Under the pieces are notes generated by a model. It saw only the letters and a program-made list of their open reading frames with translations, was not told the DNA's origin and ran no database searches. The translations under genes were made by a program, and so were the position numbers. A stretch of 64,000 nucleotides of DNA from Balanoglossus misakiensis. Taxonomy: Eukaryota; Hemichordata. Each line of letters starts with the position of its first letter. Positions within the stretch are counted from its first letter, which is position 1. This document shows, in pieces, positions 1 through 17,700 of this stretch. The stretch is from the NCBI GenBank assembly GCA_040954595.2, contig CM082593.2, positions 62,001 to 126,000 on the forward strand, in the 5' to 3' direction.

Positions 1-1114
1 GTTTGAATTAATTCCAGATTAATGTCACAAGATTATCTCAGGATATTGTTTGCAATCATGCAGTTCAAATATATTGCAATTAATTTTAATCATTCTAAAA
101 TTCCAACAACAGCATATAGTTGACTGTACCGCAAAAGCAAAAAATGTTAATTAAGCCTATAGGACCGAATTAATCATTTTGTAAGAATGCTTAAACGTTT
201 AATTCATTGCGACCTTGTTTTAATATTCTTTTGTTTCACTGGCAGGGAAGTTCAATCTGCTGAAATGTTTAAAATTTCTGCTTCAGTACACGTGACCAGA
301 GTGGTTTAATAACCAGATTTGTGTCAAGTTTTGAATAAAGTGGTACCAATGTTCTTATACTTATCAGTTGTGAGCAGATTGTTGCGTCATGTAAAACTCA
401 GTCTTGCCCGAGTCCGAGTCTGAGACATTACGATAAGATTACGACATGAATTTACCTTAAATACTCTAAACGAAGCAAAAATGTCAGTGATTTTTAATGA
501 AAACACTTCCGACGTTGGTATTGATTTTTTCATTTAGCTTTAAAGACTGGTTGTCACTGGTAACAGAGAGGTGAAAATTCCAAAGTGCCGCACGGTTTAT
601 TGTTTTAGCTGGAAGTAGTGATCGTGACAGCGACGTTAACATGGCGTTATCGATTTCAGTATCCATCATACATTCTGTAAATGTTTTCATTACGGTCAAC
701 AAATAAGAAAATCTGGAGAGATTAGGTTTTTTTAGTTTAGCAATTTGATATAATTAGCGGTGATTGAGCTAAGCGATGTGTTTCACCCACATGGTTTCAC
801 CACAGTCCCTCAAGAAAGACGGTCGCGAATCGCCTATTGTTCGGACGTGTGAACGAGAGGATTAGCTGTAGGATGCGCATTATGGTCACGTGACCATCTT
901 AGAGTTGCGCTTTTTCCTTGGAAGCAAGTGACAGTCGCACTACTATCTACGGTGATTTTCCCGATATGTCAGTTATGTTTCAAGAATATTCCAATTCAGT
1001 GCATTAAATTCATTCGACATGTTTTTACATACAAGGGAAGTGCACATTTTGTGTATCAAATCGCTTCTTGTAGCACTCACGGGCGTTGTCATTTTCAAGG
1101 TGGATTGTGGGCAT

Positions 1115-1517
1115 ACACATTTTGCGGGCGTTTCTGGGACCGCTTTATTTTTGACCCTATTTTTCGATGTTTTTTTCTCGATAACTGTTACCAAAAGCTA
1201 TGTATGTTAACTCCAATATATAAGGTGTTAGGCAACTATATCGAAAATGAACGTTCTATTATACTTGAGCAGAAATCGGTCATTTGCATCGCTGTTTGAT
1301 TTTACACTGAAACAAACACATTTTGAGGGCGTTTCTGGGACCGCTTTATTTTCTGACCCTTTTTTCGATGCTTTTTTCTCGATTAATGTTACCAAAAGCT
1401 ATGTATGTTAACTCCAATATATAAGGTGTTAGGCAACTATATCGAAAATGAACGTTCTATTATACTTTCGCAGAAATCGGTCACTTGCTTCGATGTTTGA
1501 TTTTACACTGAAACAAA
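1115..1517. repeat. Two-copy direct tandem repeat, period about 201 bp
   Basis: The sequence starting acacattttgcgggcgtttc at 1115 recurs as acacattttgagggcgtttc at 1316. Similarity runs to about 1517 with only scattered substitutions and a few single-base indels. Both copies end in the same tttgattttacactgaaaca string. The open frames at 928-1299 and 1019-1210 lie in or overlap the first copy and show no coding constraint. Confidence 0.85.
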
Positions 1518-1892
1518 TGGTGGCCTAATGTAAATAAGGTGGCTTCAAAATGAAATGGGCGATTTTTCATTCTCTTGATCATGCTAAGTCTTGTATTGGT
1601 TTTGGTGATCTTTAGTACTAAATTCTTGAGCTATCAGGCCATGACTAGTGACATATAAATGTTCAACTTTTATGAAAAATGCAAAACCATTTTCGAGCGA
1701 GCGAGCGCTTTCCAAGATGGCAGTGTGCATCGGGTGTGTTCATTATGCTTCAAGTGTGTCGTTTTTAACCCTTCGAAAATGTGTTTTTCAAATTCGATAG
1801 CCATTGTCAATCTTCTAGTTTACTATAATGTTGCCAAAGTGTTTAATGTTACCGAGAAAATTGTATTAAAATTCCATGTTGCTTTTTGAGCT

Positions 1893-2010
1893 GCACAGTG
1901 ATCGCCGTCGACCAGAAAGGAAGCCCTACAAATGCACTGTCTTCGATCACTCACTCAACGACCTGGGGCAGTACGTGTTCCTAGTCCTGGGTCGCGTTCT
2001 GATCGACAAG
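1893..2010 (+). other. Exon-like block, unidentified
   Basis: This block is more GC-rich than its flanks and stays open in one frame (SDRRRPERKPYK near the start, GQYVFLVLGRVLIDK near the end). It is preceded by a possible acceptor (ctgcacag) and followed by a possible donor (aag|gtcagg). I cannot assign the peptide to a family and found no partner exon nearby. It may be a lone exon of a gene extending off the left edge, or chance. Confidence 0.2.
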
Positions 2011-5000
2011 GTCAGGGTTAGAATAAGAGTTACAAATCGACATGTTGGTGGAGGGACTGTATCTTAAACGACATTTCTACAACAATAAAGCAACAGTACA
2101 CAGAAATTTTCCACACATGTGCTAAATAAATTATGATGCATTCTGGGGAAAATGACATCGGGCGCCTTATAAACTGTTGTCTTAGAATGTATTGACCGCT
2201 TCTAAATCTCAGACAAAGGGTTATATACAGGTACACTTAGAAATAGTCTACAAAAACTAGGCTGATGACAGCTTTACCAATATACAACACATATCATTGA
2301 AGCACGTTCATATATGCTACCAGTAGATGCAATATCAAGCTCTAATATCAGGAAGTATTGATACAAATCACATCTACCTCGCGAGATGAAACAATTTATC
2401 ATACTTGGAATCCTAATTGATATCTGAACAGGAAAGTGCCTGGCGTTGCTTAGCAACTGATGACAATTTAAGTGTTACAAGTGGTAAAGCTATACTGAGT
2501 TGTAAATATAGAACTACTGGTTTACGGGCACTTTTAAAATTAAATATTAAAATTTAATTATAAAATGACATGTCAGCGAGTTTTTCAAATTCGAGTTAAC
2601 TTAACTATGAGTAGCTCACGTGACACATGAAACTCTTGATATTTATGGATTTGTGACACGCCGGTTATATTACGTTGGAAACAAGAAAATGTTCAGGATT
2701 CCAGCAATTTCAACTTTCAATTAGCAGGGATCGGAGCAGGACAGGAAACTGTAGGTCCTGACAAAATATCAAAACATGTCAGTTTCATTTTTGTCCCTTA
2801 AAGTAAGATTATCTGTAAAAAATTTATTTCTCATTATTTTAGCTGCAACTGAATTACTATGGAAAGCAAACTTTTGGCTAAGCAGACACGTTTGCCGCGA
2901 ATGTTTCAATTAGGAATGAAAGTCTGGTGCTGTTCTTGTACACAATCTGCCAAATTATTTTGAAGTGTTTTAGTGCAGTTTAATGCAAATTGGAGACGAC
3001 AACGAAGTTAAACAATCCATGAAGTGAAGAAAAGTGTTAAATAGATCGTTGTCTTCAGTTAAAAGAAGTATAGTATGCTTCCCCAAAGCGAAGATGCTTA
3101 CTTTCTCTTTAGGCTTACATCTATTGTACAAGTAGGAATTCTTGTGAATCATTATCTTGTCAGCTTAGAATAAGAAGCAAATCATGGATGAAAAGTCCCA
3201 CAGTCTTGAATGCCTAATTAACATTTTAAAGACTAATCTTCAATCACAGAATCCTCTACTCAAAACACATGTACGTTTTAAATAAGCAAGACAGGCACTG
3301 TTTACGAAGTGGTTGATGACTCTGTACAGCAAATCATTCAACTAATAATTAGTCGCTCTATTTAGTTCTTACAGAAACTTGAATATGAATACGGTTACAC
3401 AATAGAAATCCTTGACGATGTCCGAGTCGAAAACATCAGACAGATTTGCCAAAAGACTCGTCTGTCTCTCTTTCTCAACTTACACCTTGTGAAAGTATTC
3501 ATGTATTCTTTATCAAATGAACACTAGTAAGCTTACTGTCTTTCCACTCGACTCTCTCTCAGCCTAGGCTAGCTTTTTGTTCACTGCGCTGGTCAGATTC
3601 TCTGTTGCACAGGTAGCATCAAGTAGAACTGCATGAGCTGACTATAGTGAACGAAAGGGTGTGGTAATTGAGTACCCAGTTCAGTGAGGGCGATGTCAGG
3701 GTCTAAGTTGATACCCAGCATGCAGAGTATACCGATCGCAACGCATTTATACACTATGATAAAACATCAACAAGGGGCTTTTTCAGTTCGTGTTATTGCA
3801 TGGCCACTAGAGTTGATAAAAGCATCGCTATTAAATGGGTCTTTGCACATCAATAGCTTAAAGCCTGCTTGGTTACTGGCAGGTTTACAAAACTAATTGA
3901 CTAACAGTAACACTTTTTACTATACTTTAAATGGATGACTACAATAATAAATTTACTACAACCCTTTTTGGCAACTAATGTGCTGTATACCATCCCTAAC
4001 CATTGTTTTACCGTGGAACCTAGAACGCTTGTATGGCCTCTTTTGCCTGCCTGGCTGCTAAGGATTTGCAACAATGTGGGAAACCAATAAACCAACATCA
4101 AACAAATAAATGTTCAACAAACTGAAACTACAGTTGATCCTACCAAGTGTTAGATTGGAGTAATCGTTTGAGCGTTCAACCAGAGATCGTTCAACAATAG
4201 ACAGTAGATCATCTTTTGTTCAACGAAAAGTTGGGAATCTTGTGTGGCTAGCAACATTTACACAATATTTCCCTGTATTCTAATCGTGGATGCAGCATGG
4301 AGCTACCACTTTGGTAACTCCATGGATGCAGCAAGTAAGCTCTGTTGTGGAGGTGCCTTGACAACATTCAAAGACTTACCGAATTTCTTGGAAGATCTAA
4401 TGTTGCAACACAGGTGAAAACCGCCAACCACAAATCCTTTGGCCATGCCAGAAGTTTCCTTGTAACTACGGTGCCAAGCTGTAGGTAAAATAAGTGAATT
4501 TAAATGGACCGTTTCTGCTGGGTTAGTTTTCGTTTATTCACAGTCATTCTAGCTTCAAATGGCATTTTGAAATCAAAAACAAATAGTTCAATTGTCTGCG
4601 GATCAGACTGTCTAAATAGCCATTTGCAAAGCAAACACACCATGTACACGGGATGTCATGACTTTGTTTTCAATGAGATCACCTGAAGGAAATAGTGAGT
4701 ACATTTTAGATGGCAGTGTTTTAATACGCAAAAAAATACATTGACACACCAGGTGTTTTGTACCCTGGATGCCAGCGGACATTCTTGTGAACAAATATAT
4801 TGCACAAAACTGATATATTTGTGAATGTAGTAAATATTCCTAAAAAAAACATGACATTTTCAAAGTTGTGGTTTCTTCTTCATCTTTATTATTTTCATGA
4901 AAATAATGGTAATTTTGTTAGAAAAAAACTTGAATCAATTAATGAATGTGTAGAGAAAGACTCCAAGAACATCTTTTATTCAACTTTTTTATTAACATTA

Positions 5001-5155
5001 AAAGAAGATAATTCAAAATTGCATTTTTATACTGCATTGAACTGCACTGCACTGCATGGAAAACAGAAAAATTACATTTAAATGGCAACACTACAAAACA
5101 ATTGTTATTTGACCTATATTCTTTCAACTAATGGATGTCAAATTACTGTTACTAA

Positions 5156-5938
5156 GGCTGCATTCACAAACACCTCTGGAGGGGGGGGCGGGAGAATTCA
5201 ATTTTTTTTACCGCTAATTTTCACATGCCCCCCTTCCGAACTGCCAATATTTTCAAATCCCCCCCTTCCGAACTGCCAAAATTTTGAAACCCCCCCCCCC
5301 ATTTTCTTTCACAGAGCAAAACACATCACCTATCTATCTTGTAAAAAGAAAAACAGCGCTCCCATGAAAAGAATTTGAAACTGATGTTTCCCCTCATCAG
5401 TGGGTATGAAAACTGAACATTGTTTTTATTTTTTAAGTACATATATTTGTATTCTGTGTTGGGAGACATTGTAAACCGAGAATTGAAGATGGTGGGTTTG
5501 GGAGGGGGTGTCCCCCTCCCACGTAAGAAAATTTTCTAAAATACAGAGCTCAAAGCTGCATTTTAATGAACCCGGCAAAAGCAAATTAACTCAACTACCG
5601 GTATGTTGGGGAGGACAAATTTAACCATCGCCGCTCAAAGTTATCATGGGGTGGGGCAAGTCCCCTGACCTGGGACACTAGATACTAGATAAACCAGTCA
5701 ATGATTGAAAGGTGTTGATGAATGGAGGGGGTGGGTGTGGAAAATTTTGTAAAATAAAGGGCGCGAAACTGCATTTTTGTGGACTCAAAATAAATATTTA
5801 GTCGTTAAAGTTTTCAAGTCCCCCCCCTTTCAGTCCCTAAATTATTTCAAATCCCCCCCCTTACATACCCTCAATTTTTTCAAATCCCCCCCCTCAATTC
5901 TCCTGCCCCCCCCTCCAGAGGTGTTTGTGAATGCAGCC
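5156..5938. mobile_element. Non-autonomous inverted-repeat DNA element (PIF/Harbinger-like)
   Basis: The element is 783 bp long with terminal inverted repeats of about 44 bp. The left end begins ggctgcattcacaaacacct at 5156, and the right end is its reverse complement ending at 5938, with one mismatch in the first 44 positions. Both sides carry TAA (5153-5155 and 5939-5941), consistent with a 3-bp target duplication of the kind PIF/Harbinger elements make. The interior is C-rich with degenerate internal repeats and shows no transposase frame. Family assignment is inferred from duplication length and TIR start. Confidence 0.75.
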
Positions 5939-6300
5939 TAAGTTATCAGCAATATTTCATAGTCTTTGTACAACTATGAATCAATCTTAGACTTTATGCT
6001 CTGACATGAATTAAATACAGATATGCATTCTGATGACAAAAACAACTGGAAATATAATTTTAAAAATATACTTTCTCAATATTTTTTGTCATTTCCATAC
6101 ATGACTGAATAATTCTTGTGACATTTGAGATGGATCACTTCATATGATGAAATTTCTACTTATCAAGAGAATGTGGACAGTATTTCGAGTACTCAACAAG
6201 AAATGATGATAGAATGGTACATGACTCATGATTGGTTGTCGTATGATCAGCTCAATCCTTGATTGGTTGTTTGCTAGTTGGTATGTAAACAGAATGACTG

Positions 6301-11985
<5,685 letters not shown>

Positions 11986-14708
11986 GATTTACTCGTAGCG
12001 TACTCGGTCAATTCCAAAGTACGAATACCGATGTGATTGTGCGAGTCGTCTGCCCAGCTAACACTCAAACAATCGAATCTATTCGACGTAACGTTGGTGG
12101 CGCTCCTCAGATCAAACATGGTGTCCGTATCACAGACTGTAGCAAGGCCAGTTTGATCAATATTTTCTGCAATATGTCAATTTATGATCAAGAATCCATA
12201 CTTTGAATGCTTATTCATGCATTTAGTAGATCTGACAAGTTCTCACCAGAGCTTTCAATCACAGCAAACCAGATCTTTCCAACATAGATACAAAACAGTG
12301 TACATGTAGTTCCATTTCTACACGTCGTTTTCAATTTATTATTTGGGTGGGTGGGGGTATGGCTCCTTAAATAAGTTGTTCATTCAATACGGAACACGAA
12401 ATGTTGGACCGTTATATATTAGGAACACTATTGCTTCTAGTCTTGGCAAAAAAGCATGCATCATAAGTAATATAAAGACAATCATTTTTGATGTGGGCAT
12501 TCACAGTTATGGTGAAAATGAATAGATTTGGAAATTGTATTTTTGTTTGTCCCAGCAGTAAAGATCACACAATATTTATTTTACTTTGATAGAAATAAAA
12601 AAAGACATGTTTTAATCACATTCATATTATATATATTTATAATAGGTAAGGATTACAGCTATAGTCACTGAATGCAAAAGAACATTCCATAAAATGACAA
12701 GTCAATGTGAACAAATTTCATGACAGTTTTTGAAACAAAAGAAATCTTTGAAAAGTCATGTTTACAATTAGCTCAGCTTTTAGTCTTATACCCTTAGAGG
12801 GTTTTACTTTTATTTGATTTGAAAAATACTTCTATACAGCTGTCTTGCAACCTCTAGCTTAGTTCTTGTTAAAATAAAACATGTCACATTTGAAATAAGA
12901 CATTGTTTCTTCATTGTCCTTTCTCAAATGGCTACATTGGCTGCTACTACTGATGTTGCCAATGTGACAACTGTGAAAGTGCTGTTCAGACTTCTGATGT
13001 GTTGATGATCAATTTTCTACAGAACGGTTGATAAACTGAGTGTGTACCTTTGATAATGATCACAATGATTCCATGACTGCTAATTTATCAACCACTGTTG
13101 TGATACCAATTTCACGTTTGTCATATAAATCCTTAATGAAAAAGATCAGAAAACCTCTCTCTGGTCCAATTTAAAGTATGTACACTTTACAACATTACAC
13201 TTATTTCTAAACCACTTACAGAGAATCTACTGGGTGAAGAAACATCCACAAGTCTCTCAAAATTCTTACAAGAGTAATATCCCACTCAAGTTCCCCCATT
13301 AGAGTAACGTCTAACTTGAGCAATAACTTGACTGCTCCACTACGCTTGAAAATGTTGGAATGACATGTGTAGTTTTCCAGAAACATGGTCATCATTTGTT
13401 AACTTGGTGATTCTGTCATAAAAATAATTGTTTCATTCTGTGTTGAGGATGACTGCTAATAATGCTACATTCTACTGAGTCATACAATGTTCTGAACTTA
13501 AAGGTCTCATGTCATGCTTTGGAAAGTTTTCATTTTTCCACATCAAAAGCTCACCTAAGGTACTTGTCTATGCATTGCCTATTGTGTCGGTTCCGAAAAA
13601 TGTGCGCGAATGCCAGAATTTGCCCCCTTTTTTCATGCCTGTGATCAGGGAGCCACTTCGCACTCGAGCCAGGCGAAGGTATTTGCATATGGACAAACAA
13701 GTACACTACGTCGTAGTGTACCATTCTGCTAACAGTATGGTGTAATTAGCGGTCCATGCGTAATTAAGTCCACAGACAAAGACAAGCTATATAAACAGTG
13801 TTCAAAGCAAAGGAAGCCCTTGTTTCACATTACAGGCAAAGGATTTGCGAAGGTGTGAAAGACTATTTGTCCACATCAAGATAAGCCTTCGACTGAACTT
13901 CGAAAAGCCGAAAAAACTCGACTGAGTTGGATTAGGGGTACACGCCCACCCGCCACTTTTACTTGCTTGTTATCTAAGCACAAGGGGCAAAACACATTGC
14001 AAGATAGTAACATACGTTAACTTCAAGACCCAAATAGTGATTTTACGCGTGGTTGTATAGGGCATGGCATGAGACCTTTAATGCTATGTGATTATACCCT
14101 TAAACACAATTTTAAGGTGTTTATCATTTGGTGAAGCTGATCTTTTAATGAACATGTTTCTTGGGAACTGTAAAAAAATTCTCTGTAATAACTATCATCC
14201 AGAGAAGATACCTGTTGTACAAATCTGATTTTGGAGCATAAAAATCCCAACACACTGGCACACTGGGTATGACTAATAATGCAATATTCCCCTCCTGTAC
14301 ACTATTTTACTTAGCAATCTCTGAAACTAAATTTGTCCCAGAAATATCAAGTGTTTGTTTGTTCATTTGTTTGGGATTGTTTACCCTGTTACGTATATAA
14401 CGACTTAACTATTGAAATTTAATATTAGTTTACATATTTTCCCAGTATTAATTTCAATAGAAAAGGGTCTAATGGCTTGTCTGTTTTAACTTGAGCAAAA
14501 TGCAAAAAGGTTGTTTTTTCACTCTTCTTCGATGAGCTTAATGGCCTGGTCATACAATGGCCCTTTGCCATTGGTTACTGAATATCACATGACTGAGAAT
14601 AATAATGCAAGCCTCCTTAAGCTTCATGATAATTTCCGTACTCTACATTTATTTTTGCGAAGATTTGATATAGCACCCTTTCTTTATTTCTTGAATCATG
14701 GCACCCTT
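11986..14708. other. Intergenic region between the P450 5' end and the SEC24 3' end
   Basis: The left part should contain the P450 promoter and 5' untranslated region. The right part should contain the SEC24 3' untranslated region; on the minus strand AATAAA-type signals read as tttatt at 14648-14653 and 14683-14688, just past the stop. Between them lies the inverted-repeat element at 13498-14081. I found no other gene. Confidence 0.6.
13498..14081. mobile_element. Inverted-repeat element flanked by TTAA
   Basis: The left end reads ttaaaggtctcatgtcatgc (13498-) and the right end gcatggcatgagacctttaa (-14081). They are inverted complements with one mismatch over about 18 bp. If TTAA is the duplicated target, as for piggyBac-type elements, the element proper is about 576 bp. 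The interior contains a GC-richer stretch but no transposase motif. The TTAA is also part of the palindrome, so the exact boundary is ambiguous. Confidence 0.6.
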
Positions 14709-17700
14709 TCACTTGCCAACTTCCTTCTGTAAATGTTGAAGGAATTCATAGTATGACATTGATGATTCTGAACGATCTTCCACAAGATGACGCAGGAACA
14801 GTATCCTCTGCCGACTATCCTCTCTGTCAGAAAATTGGAGAAAACATGTGTTATTACAAGCATTTGAGAACCTGTAACGATCTTGAGGAATTATTGCTAT
14901 AAATCCAGAGTCATGCATCTAATTATGTGTAATGTTGGATTGGTTGTGATGACATCTTTGTATGCATTAAAATTCCCAATTAAACTGTTCAATATCAAAT
15001 AAATATCACATATGTTCAGTCTGTCCACATGTGTTCCGTCTGTCCACATGTGTTCCGTCTGTCCACATGGATCTGGTGATATAGAAGGAAGCAAGTGTTG
15101 GAAAGCATACCTGATAACATAGAGGGGAGCATGGAATGGTCTCTTTTCTTCTAGATACTGAATGAAATTACGAAGTCTGTCTGACACCGGATTCTGCAAT
15201 TCTGGCAATTCATGCTGCAAACAAAAAGTAAAATAGTAGGTGTTGAATACATCTGATAGACAACATTCCTAGGACCCTGTAAACAAAGTTCAGTGTAAAG
15301 GTCATCAAGAGGTCAGGGTTCAAAGGGTTAAGTAAAATGACCAGGAAATCTATACCCTGTCTACAGACTACGCAGAATACACTGATTTTCTACAGTGTTA
15401 CAACTTTCTATCAAAACTACTTCAGGGTAAAATGATTGAACACTTACCATTTCTTCTGGGATTGATTGAAAGTCTGGCACATCCAAGACTGACTGTACAA
15501 ACTCCGGCGAGATGTCTCTGTTGATGTATAAGTACAATGCATTGCCCCTGTCCAACAAGTACGCACCATTCCTATACAAATGTTCTGATGACAAGGACAG
15601 TATTGGGGGCTGTGGAATTACTTGGTCATCGTGCATTATGCCACCCTGTGAAAACAAGATGTTTCGTCAGATTGACACCTTTCAAGTCCAGCTTACGTGA
15701 GAAAATGAGTCAATCAACATTGTCCCAGCCAGGAAGGTAGAGAGAATCAGAAATGGAGTCTAAGGTTTATGCATGTTTCATCTTACCTCATCTGTGAGTT
15801 CATGAACTGGATACATATCTGGGTGAAGTAACAACATAGCAAATACCACCGGTTGGTATTTGAATGCGTCCAAAGCTGAAGTTCTCTCATCAAGTCTTAC
15901 TGCACTACTCAACTTAAAAGCAGTCTGTTGGGGATAAAAAACATGCCATACTGTTACAATGGCTGATAACCAACCAATCAACCAACCAACCAACCAACCA
16001 ACCAATCAGTCAGTCAGTCAGTACATTATATTATTGCATGTACATGTACTTTAAAGACAAAAAAGCCACTGTATTAATACTTACATTCTTAAGTAGTGCC
16101 AGTACATAGAGAGGTAAGAGTTTGAGTGAATTTGGACACATGAGGGCGCCTGGAGCTTGACCAGTACTCGACAAGGTACCTTTGAACTGACACAGTGAAT
16201 CAATGCAGACATTGACAAGAGCGTCCCTTGCATCAACAATAGTGGCTGTCGAAGCTCTATCCACAGCTGTCAAAGATGAAAACAATATAACCATTGGTAA
16301 CAATTTAAAGAAACATTTTGCCATAGATGAGAAGAATCTTTCATTTTAATTAAAGAACTTTCACGTACCCATTCTTGCCAGAAGAGCTATGATGGCTTGT
16401 TGATCAGCGCCAGCATATACCTCTGTGAGTTGATTTGTCACAGGCAAAGCCAATGTATGAACACGAATACGTCTTTCACCTGGAAAAATAAATCATAGTG
16501 TACATTTAACATTTGGCATTAATGACGTCATTTTAGGTCTTAAGTTACATCACATAATGATCAGTAGGGATGTGGCAGATAAACACTACAACAATTAGAG
16601 TTGACAAGATTATATTTTGTTCTCTTTCAACTTAGAACTGACCTTTCCCGTTTGTGTAGAGTAAATCTGATTGAAAGCACACACTTTCACTTGTGCAATG
16701 ATTGTCAACATGAACTCTGACCCCAAGTTCACTTCTATCCCCTCCACAACTAATGTATTCTGCTTGAAAACATGAACTTTGACCTTACCTTTACTGCTTG
16801 TATAGAGTAATGCTGCTTGAAAGCATGCTAATGGAGAGTCATTGAGGGAATCTTCTATGGACATTTGCATAGCAAAGCCTGCATCAGGATTGATGTTTGG
16901 TAGTGACAGCAAATCAGTAGATCGCACAAAGAAGTTTCCATGGAAGGTATGAATGCTAAGACCTGTGAATCAATCCAACAAAATAACAGTCAGGCCTTTA
17001 GGGTGGGAGTTGAGGTAGAGGCTTTGTATTGATTGATTTAATCAAATTTAACTGTTATTAAGCTTCTCCCTTTGATAATTAGGAAAAAATATTTATTTTG
17101 TTGCAAAATACAGACTGATTAGGACTAGAATAGTAGGCATTCATTACTGCTGTATTTATAAACTGTTGACAAGAATCTGTCAGTACCCAGAACAACTGAC
17201 CTTTAGTACATCTTATTCTCATAACGGCTTCAAATCCGATCTTCCTCGTCAGATATCGTCTGAAATCATTCTCAAACCTCTCCACTTCTGCTGGTGTCCG
17301 TATAGTATGGAATGCTGGGTAATATTCCACACAGCCACCAGAATACTTGGACACGCACGCTGGAGTGAGTGAAATTGAATGAAATTGAATGGAACCATTT
17401 GCCTTGGACAGAGACCCAATCTCATCGTTGAAAACAAAATATCAGATTTTAATGCATAGGTTTTAATAAAACCTTGTGGATAAATGAACATTGAAATATG
17501 TTCTGTTTGCCTGACACTGAATTGTTTGTACTGCTTAAAATCTTACAATAAGATCAAAGTATTCTTGGCATGTGCTACTCACAGAGAGATGCGATATCTA
17601 CGTAGTTATTGGCAAACAAGAAAAGATCAACAGCAATTTGTTGAGCTGAACAATCCAGTGACATCTTCTTGTAGAAATCTGTAGCTGGACCAAGATTTGG

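Larger units (their letters stand above)
1..6300. other. Intergenic region left of the P450 gene
   Basis: I see no recognisable gene here. The open frames are short, AT-rich and without family motifs. The stretch holds a two-copy 201-bp duplication (1115-1517), one GC-richer exon-like block near 1893-2010 and an inverted-repeat element (5156-5938), each listed separately. Part of the right-hand end may be the 3' untranslated region of the P450 gene, whose stop codon is at 6301-6303. Confidence 0.6.

Noticed and set aside
928-1299. 123-codon open frame on the plus strand
   Set aside because: It runs across the first copy of the 201-bp duplication; the second copy does not keep the frame and there is no family motif.
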